Program-made: the position numbers and the translations under genes | The notes under the pieces: generated by a model | The model's input: only the letters and a program-made list of their open reading frames with translations | Database searches by the model: none | Told to the model about the DNA's origin: nothing | DNA from: Anaerolineales bacterium | GTDB taxonomy: Bacteria > Chloroflexota > Anaerolineae > Anaerolineales > UBA11858 | DNA length: 14,751 nucleotides | Reading direction: 5' to 3' | Assembly: GCA_015485245.1 (NCBI GenBank) | Contig: WFTY01000278.1 | Span: 1 to 14,751, forward strand | In this document: positions 1 to 6,766 of the stretch, piece by piece | Position numbering within the stretch: the first letter of the stretch is position 1 | Layout of the letters: each line of letters starts with the position of its first letter

Positions 1-1
1 T

Positions 2-151
2 ATAAGAGACAGGGGCAGCACTAACGACCGGTCGCTGCCGGGCTCCTCCAGCCGTGAGAGCCGTTTTGAATTCGATAAGGATTTACCGGGTACGGGCTTT
101 TTAATCACCATTACGTTTGAGAGCGGTTGTTCGGTTAACGGGAGCAAATGA
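2..151 (+). CDS. 3' end of a surface protein with a Cys-bracketed beta domain (partial)
   Basis: An open frame enters from the left edge and ends at the TGA at 149-151; only its last 49 residues are visible. The tail contains FEFDKDLPGTGF followed by alternating hydrophobic residues and ESGC, then only six more residues before the stop. This is the same closing pattern as the four repeat domains of the 1007-residue protein further right, for example WRTDFDGHGG...FTVQLTFDDRC. I therefore infer another secreted protein ending in this domain. The stop overlaps the start of the next gene (ATGA at 148-151), so the two are very likely co-transcribed and translationally coupled. The N-terminus, and whether it is another TadE-headed protein, lie outside the window. 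The frame is solid; the function is unknown. Confidence 0.75.
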   Translation: MRDRGSTNDRSLPGSSSRESRFEFDKDLPGTGFLITITFESGCSVNGSK

Positions 152-675
152 TGCTGTTGCCTAAACCTCGCCGCGAGCGCGGCCAGTCTATGGTCGAAAC
201 AGCGCTGTTTTTCTCAGTGCTGCTCATTTTGCTGGTAGGGGTGATTGAGGTCGCTGTGGCGGTTAATGCGTATCTGGTGGTGGTCAACGCGGCGCGCGAA
301 GGAGCGCGTTACGCCGTTAGCGATTTTAACCGCACAAATCTGGAGATCGCTGCTTTCACGAAGGGAAACGCCACGGTGTTAAACCTTAATTCTTCGAACT
401 CTACGATTGTGGTCACGCGGGTGACCACCACAACGGATGGAAGCGGCAACATTACTCTGACGTCGTATACCACAACCTATGAGCCCACGTTGGGAACAGA
501 TGCCTCGCGCTTCAATCAAACCAACGTCCTCAACCGCTTGAGCAATGTGACCACCAAGATCGCCGGGGATGATGAATTTGTGATTGTGGAGTTTTTCTAT
601 TCTTACCCGTTTTTCCTGGCTCAGGTATCCGTACCGATGTATTCTTACACGGCCATGCGTGTTGTTGGGAATTAA
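148..675 (+). CDS. TadE-like pseudopilin
   Basis: A 175-residue protein with the TadE-like domain at its N-terminus: a basic head, then RGQSMVETALFF and a hydrophobic helix (about residues 18-40), then the family's VVNAAREGARYAV stretch. TadE proteins are minor pseudopilins of Tad/Flp pili, anchored by this helix. Gly12 followed by Glu17 fits a prepilin-peptidase site (G|QSMVE, Glu at +5). The rest (about 60-175) is Thr/Asn-rich, has no cysteine, and is presumably extracellular. Two in-frame ATGs compete: 148, which overlaps the previous stop, and 151. The GGAG at 141-144 lies 3 bases from the first and 6 from the second, so 151 may be the true start. The next gene follows after 28 bases. Confidence 0.85.
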   Translation: MMLLPKPRRERGQSMVETALFFSVLLILLVGVIEVAVAVNAYLVVVNAAREGARYAVSDFNRTNLEIAAFTKGNATVLNLNSSNSTIVVTRVTTTTDGSGNITLTSYTTTYEPTLGTDASRFNQTNVLNRLSNVTTKIAGDDEFVIVEFFYSYPFFLAQVSVPMYSYTAMRVVGN

Positions 676-703
676 AAATTTAATGGTTGCGAGGTTTGAT
701 TAG

Positions 704-2665
704 ATGAATAAGCGTAGAACTGAAGCAGGACAGGCGATCGTTTTCTTGTCCATTTTTTTTATGGGGTTGTTGGCGTTAATTGGCTTGGCGACGGACATCG
801 CCCTGATTTACTGGAACCGGGCTGATCTTGCCAGCCGGGCCGATGCGGCGGCTTTGGCAGGGGGAGCGGAGCTGACCAATACTATTAATGCTCAGGCGAA
901 GGCCGAGCAGTACCTGGCGTTGCACAACATCACCTCGTCAAATCACACAATTAACATCACTTTTAAAAAGCTGATTGTTAACAATGACGTGATCCGCGTG
1001 GAGCTTGCTCGTCCGGTTTCGATGACGTTTATGCGCTTATTTGGCTTTGACACGATCACCGTCACTGCTGAGGCGGAAGTGCACGCCACCTCCTGGGCGG
1101 GGGATCAAAGCTGGTCGATGTTCCGCGGCAACGCTGCGCGCACGGGCTACCAGACTTGCAATGGCCTGGACGCGGGCGTCAGCACGGTACAGTATGCCTT
1201 TGGCCATCGCTGGGAAGTCAACGATGGGGCTAACCATCGTTCTACGCCAGCGGCTTATACCGATCAGCGCGCGAACAACCCGATCAACAATGGCAATACC
1301 TTCATCGTCGTTGGGTCGAATCAGAATAATGGGGGCGGCAACGGCGACCCCATGGTTACTGGCCCTAAAGTGTATGCTTTTGACGCCGTGAGCGGTAACA
1401 CGTTATGGACGACTGATCTGGGAACCAAAGTTCGTTCTTCTATTCTGATTGCTGTTGTTCCTGGATTTAACAACGATGATCCGGTTGTTTATCTTAATGG
1501 GCACAACGGGCGCACCTATGCGTTGAACGCCCGCACGGGCACAGTGTTGTGGACTTCTTCCAATAATAATGACGATTTTGAGACTGATGATTTGTATCGC
1601 TCGTCTCCTGCGCTGGTGGATGGCTATATTTATGTGGCGACCTCTCGGGGCAACGTGTATAAGCTCAACGCCACCACGGGAGCGATCGTGTGGCGCTCGA
1701 CGCCGTTCCCTGGCGGGTATCCCTATCCCAATGTGAATGTGCCGCAGAACTGGGTGACGACGGGCTGGGGTGCAGCGCCGGGCAACGTGCAGGATTACTG
1801 GGGTTACACACAGATCTTTGCCACGCCTAACCTGGTGGATCTGCCGGGGATTGGTAAGGTGCTTTTGCTAATCGCTCATGGCAAGCAAGAATGGGCCTGG
1901 AGCGGGACGACGTTTGCCGTGCATTTATTTGCGATCAACGCCAATACGGGAGAACGCTTGTGGGCCAGCGACGCGATGGGCGGAAACAACCGCGATAGCG
2001 CCGTGGTAGGCAAGGTGGATACAAATTACGACGGCACGCCGGATACCTGGCGGGCGTTTGTTACCCCGACGGATGGTTTTCTGTACGCTTTTAATATTGT
2101 GGATGCCATCAACAGTGGGAACGGTGCCTGGACCTGGATGAAGTACACCGGTTCCAAGCACCACCGGGCGGATGCGGCGCTCTATTGCGATGTCGTCTTT
2201 GGCGGCAATGAGACGGGCGCCTGGGCGCTGACCGCGGCCGCGGGCTACTCGATCTGGGATAACACGGATAGCGACGGCGCGGGACCGGATCAGGTTAACC
2301 CGGAATACAGTTTGTTTAACTACACCTCCGCTGGCGAGCGCAAAATACCGGGAGGGATTAAGTCCGCTCCTGCGGTCGTGGATGGCATCATGCTGATTGG
2401 CGCCAACCAGACCAGCACCGGCGGCAACGGGGGGTCAATGTGGGCGTTAGATACCCGCACCGGGAAAGACCTGGGTCACTGGGACACCACCGATTACAAT
2501 CCCAGTCTGGGAGTCGGGCTTGGCCCGGCGGGGCCGCCAAGCGGGAACAAGGGCGATGTGCGCTCTGGGGTGATTGTGGCCGATGATTTTAACGCCTACT
2601 TCGGCTCGAACGACACCGGCATCTACCAGGTGTATATCACCGCGCTGTTGATCCTGATTAAGTAG
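704..2665 (+). CDS. TadG-type pseudopilin fused to a PQQ-like beta-propeller (copy 1)
   Basis: A 653-residue protein. Residues 1-60 match the TadG N-terminal (Tad) domain: EAGQAIVFLSIFF, a membrane helix (about 10-32), then IYWNRADLASRADAAALAGG. A stem follows to about 127, closing with the family pattern FMRLFGFDTITVTAEAEV. From WSMFRGNAARTG (137-148) the protein is a PQQ-type beta-propeller. Successive blade motifs are KVYAFDAVSGNTLW, RTYALNARTGTVLW, NVYKLNATTGAIVW, HLFAINANTGERLW and SMWALDTRTGKDLG, with further diverged blades between. Two Asp-rich loops (439-447 and 522-529) resemble calcium-binding loops. The propeller should lie outside the cell on a pilin-like anchor. I see no basis for claiming bound PQQ or enzyme activity; a binding or adhesion role is inference. 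A GAGG at 691-694 precedes the ATG by 9 bases. A same-length paralogue lies at 4076. Confidence 0.85.
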   Translation: MNKRRTEAGQAIVFLSIFFMGLLALIGLATDIALIYWNRADLASRADAAALAGGAELTNTINAQAKAEQYLALHNITSSNHTINITFKKLIVNNDVIRVELARPVSMTFMRLFGFDTITVTAEAEVHATSWAGDQSWSMFRGNAARTGYQTCNGLDAGVSTVQYAFGHRWEVNDGANHRSTPAAYTDQRANNPINNGNTFIVVGSNQNNGGGNGDPMVTGPKVYAFDAVSGNTLWTTDLGTKVRSSILIAVVPGFNNDDPVVYLNGHNGRTYALNARTGTVLWTSSNNNDDFETDDLYRSSPALVDGYIYVATSRGNVYKLNATTGAIVWRSTPFPGGYPYPNVNVPQNWVTTGWGAAPGNVQDYWGYTQIFATPNLVDLPGIGKVLLLIAHGKQEWAWSGTTFAVHLFAINANTGERLWASDAMGGNNRDSAVVGKVDTNYDGTPDTWRAFVTPTDGFLYAFNIVDAINSGNGAWTWMKYTGSKHHRADAALYCDVVFGGNETGAWALTAAAGYSIWDNTDSDGAGPDQVNPEYSLFNYTSAGERKIPGGIKSAPAVVDGIMLIGANQTSTGGNGGSMWALDTRTGKDLGHWDTTDYNPSLGVGLGPAGPPSGNKGDVRSGVIVADDFNAYFGSNDTGIYQVYITALLILIK

Positions 2666-2728
2666 CCGCCAGGTTTCTTTTTTTCGCCCTGGATGGTCGG
2701 GGGAACTTCGTAGCGTTCTCTCAGGGAA

Positions 2729-2737
2729 TGGTACAAT
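2729..2737 (+). promoter_or_regulatory. Candidate extended -10 promoter upstream of the CpaB-like gene
   Basis: TGGTACAAT matches an extended -10 element (TGn plus TACAAT, one mismatch to TATAAT). It lies in the 111-base gap between the first propeller gene and the CpaB-like gene, 40 bases before its ATG. No good -35 box stands at 16-18 bases spacing, which extended -10 promoters tolerate. It would give an internal start for the second half of the locus. Seen by eye only. Confidence 0.4.
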
Positions 2738-2750
2738 TTCGAGGGCTGCA

Positions 2751-2780
2751 ATGAATCCACTCAAGGCGATGGTCTTATGA
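2751..2780 (+). other. Possible nine-codon upstream ORF coupled to the CpaB-like gene
   Basis: ATG at 2751 opens a frame reading MNPLKAMVL and stopping at the TGA at 2778-2780. This stop overlaps the ATG (2777) of the CpaB-like gene as ATGA. A GAGG at 2741-2744 sits 6 bases before the small ORF, whereas the CpaB-like ATG has no clear ribosome-binding site of its own (only AAGGCG near 2764). Translation of the small ORF could therefore feed ribosomes to the main gene. If transcription starts just after the -10 element at 2732-2737, that GAGG would lie at the very 5' end of the RNA. It may be chance. Confidence 0.25.
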
Positions 2781-3895
2781 ATCGAGGCGCTCGAATCCGC
2801 AGAATTGTGCTTCTTCTCCTTTCAATCATCCTTATTGGGGGAGGATATTTGGCGTTGATGCGCTCTGGCTTTGCCCCTGCGCTTTCGTTGCAGGCCACGC
2901 CTACCCAAACGGCGACGGCAGTCCCGCGCTCCTTCGTTGTGGTCGCTAAGGTGGATATCCCCGAGGGCAGCGTGATTACCCCCGCGCTGGTGGAAACCCG
3001 CCCCTGGCCGCAGGATAGTATTCCGGAAGGAACGCTGATTGACCCCACGCGCGCTTTCGACCAGGTGGCGCTTTATGACTTGGCCGCCGGGCAACCTGTT
3101 GTGGCCTCGGCGCTGGTGCCGGCGGACGAATACGTTCCACCGACGCCCACACCGATCATTTTGCCGGGGTCGCTGGCCGGGAAGCTGCTGGAACCGGGGC
3201 GCGTGGCGCTGGCTTTCCCTGTGGATCGCTACAGCGGCGTGGCGTACGCCTTGCGCCCTGGCGATCACGTGGATGTGCTCATGTCCCTTTTGTTGCTTGA
3301 TGTTGACCAGGATTTCCAGGCGCGCTTGCCGAACAGCGGGCAGATTCTCGTCTTAACCAGGGATGAAGTCACGGAAGAGTATCATTTTGTCCCTCTCAAC
3401 ACCATGTTCCCGGTTGGGGAGACGACTGCCGATGAGGTGTTGGACCAACTGGTGTATGTGGTTGCCTCTGAAGATCAGCGCCCGCGCCTGGTGACGCAAT
3501 TGACCATTCAAAACGCGACTGTGTTGGGGGTTGGCGCCTGGCCGATCGAGGAAGGTGTTGCCCTGGCGGGGGTGCCTACATCCACGCCGACGCCACAAGG
3601 GGCGGCCACTCCCGTCGGCCCTGCACCAACGCTATCCCCGCCGGATATGATCACGCTATCTGTTTTGCCTCAAGATGCGGTCGCTTTGGAATTTATGCTT
3701 TCGATGGGCGCGCAGGTGACGTTTGTGTTACGCGGCCTGGGGGATGATACCGTCTACCAGACCGAACCGATGACCCTGGATTTCATCATGGAGCGTTACG
3801 GCGTTCCTGTGCCGGCGAAATTGCCCGTGGTGATCGATTATCCTACGCCGGGCCCGCCCACGCCCACGCCTTCCCCAATCCCGCCGGAAGACTGA
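2777..3895 (+). CDS. CpaB/RcpC-like Flp pilus assembly protein with SAF domain
   Basis: A 372-residue protein with a membrane helix at residues 9-28 and a short Thr-Pro stretch (about 41-50). A SAF domain follows at about 53-115, with the VVVAKVDIPEGSVITPALVE start typical of CpaB and the closing DLAAGQPVVASALV. A second Thr-Pro linker (121-128) leads to the RcpC/CpaB core, with PGDHVDVLMS at 161-170 as the family's PGDxVDVL motif. A third Pro/Thr-rich insertion (about 267-289) interrupts the later part, and the C-terminus ends in Pro/Thr repeats. In Tad systems CpaB is an envelope component needed for pilus assembly. It sits between the two propeller pseudopilins, which ties them to a Tad apparatus. 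The start is inferred: ATG at 2777 overlaps a small upstream ORF and lacks a strong Shine-Dalgarno. Confidence 0.82.
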   Translation: MNRGARIRRIVLLLLSIILIGGGYLALMRSGFAPALSLQATPTQTATAVPRSFVVVAKVDIPEGSVITPALVETRPWPQDSIPEGTLIDPTRAFDQVALYDLAAGQPVVASALVPADEYVPPTPTPIILPGSLAGKLLEPGRVALAFPVDRYSGVAYALRPGDHVDVLMSLLLLDVDQDFQARLPNSGQILVLTRDEVTEEYHFVPLNTMFPVGETTADEVLDQLVYVVASEDQRPRLVTQLTIQNATVLGVGAWPIEEGVALAGVPTSTPTPQGAATPVGPAPTLSPPDMITLSVLPQDAVALEFMLSMGAQVTFVLRGLGDDTVYQTEPMTLDFIMERYGVPVPAKLPVVIDYPTPGPPTPTPSPIPPED

Positions 3896-3939
3896 GGCGC
3901 ACACCTCCCCGGATTTTGTCTTTTGTAATTGCAAAGGGG

Positions 3940-3993
3940 TGACATTCTTCCTGACCATCCTTACAGATGTGTCAGGCTGATTGACATGGGTCA
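3940..3993 (+). promoter_or_regulatory. Cluster of TGAC/GTCA half-sites, possible operator
   Basis: Five copies of TGAC or its complement GTCA fall within 54 bases: TGAC at 3940, 3952 and 3982, and GTCA at 3971 and 3990. Two pairs form dyads: 3952 with 3971 inside the hairpin, and TGACATGGGTCA at 3982-3993, which overlaps the candidate -35 box. The density and the position just upstream of the second propeller gene suggest a regulator-binding region. No factor can be named from the sequence. Confidence 0.35.
3950..3976 (+). repeat. Inverted repeat (10-bp hairpin) upstream of the second propeller gene
   Basis: CCTGACCATC (3950-3959) pairs with GATG (3966-3969) plus GTCAGG (3971-3976), leaving a 6-base loop and one bulged T. 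No T-run follows, so it is not a classical intrinsic terminator. It lies directly before a TTGACA box (3981) in the only sizeable gap of the locus. It could be a protein-binding dyad or an RNA hairpin. Confidence 0.5.
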
Positions 3994-4020
3994 TCTTCGG
4001 TTGTAGGCTTGTGATATAAG
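3981..4020 (+). promoter_or_regulatory. Candidate promoter(s) for the second half of the surface locus
   Basis: A perfect TTGACA stands at 3981-3986. At 17 bases spacing lies TAGGCT (4004-4009), which keeps the three most conserved -10 bases. Further on, TGATATAAG (4012-4020) is an extended -10 (TGn plus TATAAG) that could act on its own. Either would start RNA about 50-65 bases before the ATG at 4076, which has a strong Shine-Dalgarno. Which element is used cannot be decided here. Confidence 0.45.
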
Positions 4021-4063
4021 CTTCAATCGAGGTGAGTCTCGTCAGGGGCTCAGTTGTGTATGT

Positions 4064-4068
4064 GGAGG
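4064..4068 (+). promoter_or_regulatory. Strong ribosome-binding site of the second propeller gene
   Basis: GGAGG lies 7 bases before the ATG at 4076. It is the strongest Shine-Dalgarno of the surface locus and fixes this start. It contrasts with the weak or overlapping starts of several neighbours. Confidence 0.7.
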
Positions 4069-4075
4069 TTGCTAT

Positions 4076-6037
4076 ATGGCTGCACGAAGAACCGAGGCGG
4101 GGCAGGCGATGGTTTTTCTTGCAATCTTTTTTGTGGGATTGCTGGCTTTTGTAGGGCTTGCTACCGATATCGCTATGATTTACTGGAACCGGGCGGACCT
4201 GGCAAGTCGGGCTGATGCCGCCGCCCTGGCTGGCGGGGCGGAGTTGACCAACACCGCACGGGCACAGGCCAAGGCAGAACAATACCTGGCGCTGCACAAC
4301 ATCACTTCTGCTAACCACAACATTAACATCAGTTTTCGAAAGCTGATCGTTAACAATGATGTGATCACCGTTCAGTTGGAGCGGCAGGTGCCGATGGCGT
4401 TCATGCGCCTGTTCGGATTCGACACAGTTGCGGTCACCGCTGAGGCAGAGGTCCACGCCACTTCCTGGGCAGGCGATCAGAGCTGGACGATGTTCCGCGG
4501 CAACTCGGCGCGCACTGGTTTTCAACCTTGCAATGGCCTGGATGCTGGGGTTGAGTCGGTGCAGTATGCCTTTGGTCACCGTTGGGAGGTGAACGACGGC
4601 GCCAATCACCGCTCGACGCCGGCGACATATCAAGATAAGCGCGCCAATAACCCGATCAACAACGGCAATACTTTCATCGTGGTGGGTTCCAACCAGAACA
4701 ACAATGGCGGCAATGGGGCGGCGGGAGTCCCCGGCCCGAAAGTGTATGCCTTCGACGCGGTGAGCGGCAATACCCTTTGGACGGTTGACCTGGGAACAAA
4801 GGTGCGTTCGTCGCCTTTGATCGCGGTGGTCCCGGGCTTTAACAACGATGACCCAGTGGTGTACCTGGGCGGGCACAATGGGCGCACGTACGCGCTGAAC
4901 GCGCGCACGGGTGCGGTGTTGTGGACTTCGCCGAATAACAATGACGATTTTGAGTCCGATGGCCTTTATCGCGCCTCTCCGGCGCTGGTGGATGGTTACA
5001 TCTATGAGGCCACCTCGCGCGGGAATGTGTATAAACTTAATGCCAAGACCGGGGCGATTGTGTGGCGGTCAACGCCGTTTCCATGGTCACACCCTTATCC
5101 CAACGCCAACGTGCCAGCAAACTGGGTGACGACCGGCTGGGGCGCGACCCCGGGGAATACCCAGGATTACTGGGGATATACTCAGATCTTTTCAACCCCG
5201 AATGTCGTGGACATCCCCGGTGTGGGCAAAGTTGTTTTTGTGATCGCTCACGGCAAACGGGAGTGGGATTGGCCGGGGGCCTCTTTCGCTGTGCACCTGT
5301 TTGCTATTAACGCCGACACGGGGGCGCGCCTGTGGGCGAGCGATGCCATGGGGGGCAACAACCGGGATGCGGCGGTGGTTGGTGAGGTCGATACCAATTA
5401 CGATGGTACTCCCGATACCTGGCGGGCGTTTGTGAATCCAACCGACGGATATCTGTACGCCTTTGATGTGGTCAATGGAATCAACTCAGGGAGCGGCGCC
5501 TGGGCGTGGTCGAAGTATACCGGTTATAAAAAACACCGCAGTGATCCTGTGCTCTACTGCGGTGTGGTCTTTGGGGGCAATGAGCGGGCCATGTATGCTC
5601 TCACTGCCGCGGGCGGCTATTCGATCTGGGATGACACGGATAGCGACGGCGCCGGGCCGGATCAGGCGAACCCGGATTACAACCTCACTGATTACACCAG
5701 TTGGGGCGAACGCAAGATCCCTGGTGGCGTCAAATCAGCGCCTGCGCTGGTGGATGGCATCATTCTGGTGGGCGCGAACAAAACCAGCACCGGCGGCACA
5801 GGTGGATCGATGTGGGCTTTGGACGCCCGCACTGGCCGCGACCTGGGTCACTGGAACACCACGGATTACAACCCCGCCTCGGGCAATGGCTTGGGCCCGG
5901 CGGGGCCCCCCAGCGGAAATAACGGTGATGTGCGCTCGGGTGTGGTCGTCGCCGAGGATTTTAACGCTTATTTTGGCTCCAATGACAGCGGTATCTATCA
6001 GGTGATCATCACTGCGGTGTTGATCTTGATTAAGTGA
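4076..6037 (+). CDS. TadG-type pseudopilin fused to a PQQ-like beta-propeller (copy 2)
   Basis: A 653-residue paralogue of the protein encoded at 704-2665. It has exactly the same length and aligns by eye without net gaps from the Tad helix (EAGQAMVFLAIFF) to the last strand (ITAVLILIK). The architecture is the same: pilin-like N-terminal domain, stem ending FMRLFGFDTVAVTAEAEV, and a propeller opening with WTMFRGNSARTG, with blades such as KVYAFDAVSGNTLW and RTYALNARTGAVLW. The two copies share the cysteines in PCNGLDAG/TCNGLDAG and in LYC.VVFGG, so a conserved disulphide is possible. Silent sites have diverged heavily: in codons 41-60 all residues are identical but 15 of 20 codons differ. 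This indicates an old duplication under selection. The gene has its own promoter region and strong Shine-Dalgarno. Its stop overlaps the GTG of the next gene. The role as a displayed binding module is inferred. Confidence 0.85.
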   Translation: MAARRTEAGQAMVFLAIFFVGLLAFVGLATDIAMIYWNRADLASRADAAALAGGAELTNTARAQAKAEQYLALHNITSANHNINISFRKLIVNNDVITVQLERQVPMAFMRLFGFDTVAVTAEAEVHATSWAGDQSWTMFRGNSARTGFQPCNGLDAGVESVQYAFGHRWEVNDGANHRSTPATYQDKRANNPINNGNTFIVVGSNQNNNGGNGAAGVPGPKVYAFDAVSGNTLWTVDLGTKVRSSPLIAVVPGFNNDDPVVYLGGHNGRTYALNARTGAVLWTSPNNNDDFESDGLYRASPALVDGYIYEATSRGNVYKLNAKTGAIVWRSTPFPWSHPYPNANVPANWVTTGWGATPGNTQDYWGYTQIFSTPNVVDIPGVGKVVFVIAHGKREWDWPGASFAVHLFAINADTGARLWASDAMGGNNRDAAVVGEVDTNYDGTPDTWRAFVNPTDGYLYAFDVVNGINSGSGAWAWSKYTGYKKHRSDPVLYCGVVFGGNERAMYALTAAGGYSIWDDTDSDGAGPDQANPDYNLTDYTSWGERKIPGGVKSAPALVDGIILVGANKTSTGGTGGSMWALDARTGRDLGHWNTTDYNPASGNGLGPAGPPSGNNGDVRSGVVVAEDFNAYFGSNDSGIYQVIITAVLILIK

Positions 6038-6750
6038 TCGGAAAATGCCGCCGTAGGCTGCGCATCATGCACCAGTGTAACAAGGATCAGAATGCCCAAA
6101 GCTTTGTCGAGCTGGCATTGATCTTGCCGGTGTTGTTGATGTTAAGTGCCGGCTTGGTGGAAATCGGTTTTTATGTCTACTCCTATTTGACTTTACTGGA
6201 CCTGACGCGCGAGGCGGCTCGCTTTGCCTCGCTACGCGATCCCTTCACGCTGGATGTTGATGGTGGCACGCTGCCCGACGACGCCTGCAGCGACTCGGTT
6301 CTGCATTATTACTTCGACACCGCTTGTATTATCCTTGATCCAGGTTTTAACCCCACATTGCCGTTTGATACCAATATTGACGACATCACTATCTCGGTGC
6401 TAACCATTTCGGGAAATGTGGTGACCAACCGCTGGCCTGCTGATGGGGATGGCGTCTGGTCGCTCTCGACAGCCAGCAACGCCTGGGCGGGTTCGGAGAG
6501 CTGGACCAAAGACTGCGCAGGCAATGTTGTGCGGAGCGAGCCGTTTTTTACCAACGCGGAGCTTGTCTCGAGGTTTCAGGCTGGCGCCCCGACGAATAAG
6601 GGACTGGTGATTGTGGAAGCGTATTATTGTTATCACCAGGTGCTTAACCTGCCCCTTCTGTCAGATTTTTTACCCAATCCCATTCGCATGCACGCATATT
6701 CGATCATGCCGGCGTTTGAAGCCATCCCTACGCCCACGCCGATCCCATAA
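6034..6750 (+). CDS. TadE-like pseudopilin
   Basis: A TadE-like protein of 238 residues from the GTG at 6034, which overlaps the previous stop as GTGA, or 227 residues from the ATG at 6067. Neither start has a clear Shine-Dalgarno, so translation is probably coupled to the upstream gene. The domain reads AQSFVELALILPVLL, a membrane helix (about residues 26-48), then LDLTREAARFASLRD. Glu26 stands at +5 after the possible prepilin cleavage point, but the -1 residue is Ala21 rather than the usual Gly, so processing is uncertain. The extracellular part (about 65-225) contains cysteines near DDACSDS, DTACIILD, KDCAGN and YYCYHQ. It ends in a short Thr-Pro tail. It presumably acts as a minor pilus subunit alongside the flanking TadG-type proteins. 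Confidence 0.8.
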   Translation: MIGKCRRRLRIMHQCNKDQNAQSFVELALILPVLLMLSAGLVEIGFYVYSYLTLLDLTREAARFASLRDPFTLDVDGGTLPDDACSDSVLHYYFDTACIILDPGFNPTLPFDTNIDDITISVLTISGNVVTNRWPADGDGVWSLSTASNAWAGSESWTKDCAGNVVRSEPFFTNAELVSRFQAGAPTNKGLVIVEAYYCYHQVLNLPLLSDFLPNPIRMHAYSIMPAFEAIPTPTPIP

Positions 6751-6754
6751 CGAC

Positions 6755-6760
6755 AGGAAG
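6755..6760 (+). promoter_or_regulatory. Ribosome-binding site fixing the vWA gene start
   Basis: AGGAAG stands 6 bases before the ATG at 6767. This decides for the 6767 start over the upstream in-frame ATG at 6611, which would lie deep inside the previous gene and add 52 residues unlike a Tad N-terminus. Confidence 0.7.
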
Positions 6761-6766
6761 TGGACG

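Noticed and set aside
704..2665. PQQ-dependent dehydrogenase
   Set aside because: The blades are of the PQQ-like type, but nothing identifies the cofactor- and calcium-binding active-site residues of quinoprotein dehydrogenases, and the pilin-like N-terminus points to a binding module.
2669..2692. Terminator after the first propeller gene (CCAGG, T-run, CCTGG)
   Set aside because: The T-run lies in the loop between two 5-base arms rather than after a stem, so it does not form a standard intrinsic terminator on either strand.
3728..4876. Long open frame of 382 codons on the - strand
   Set aside because: It runs antisense across the CpaB-like 3' end, the regulatory gap and the second propeller gene. 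Its composition (Arg/His/Ile-rich) shows no family motif, as expected of a shadow frame.
6611..6766. Upstream ATG extending the vWA protein by 52 residues
   Set aside because: It lies inside the preceding TadE gene, the added residues do not resemble a Tad N-terminus, and AGGAAG sits 6 bases before the ATG at 6767.
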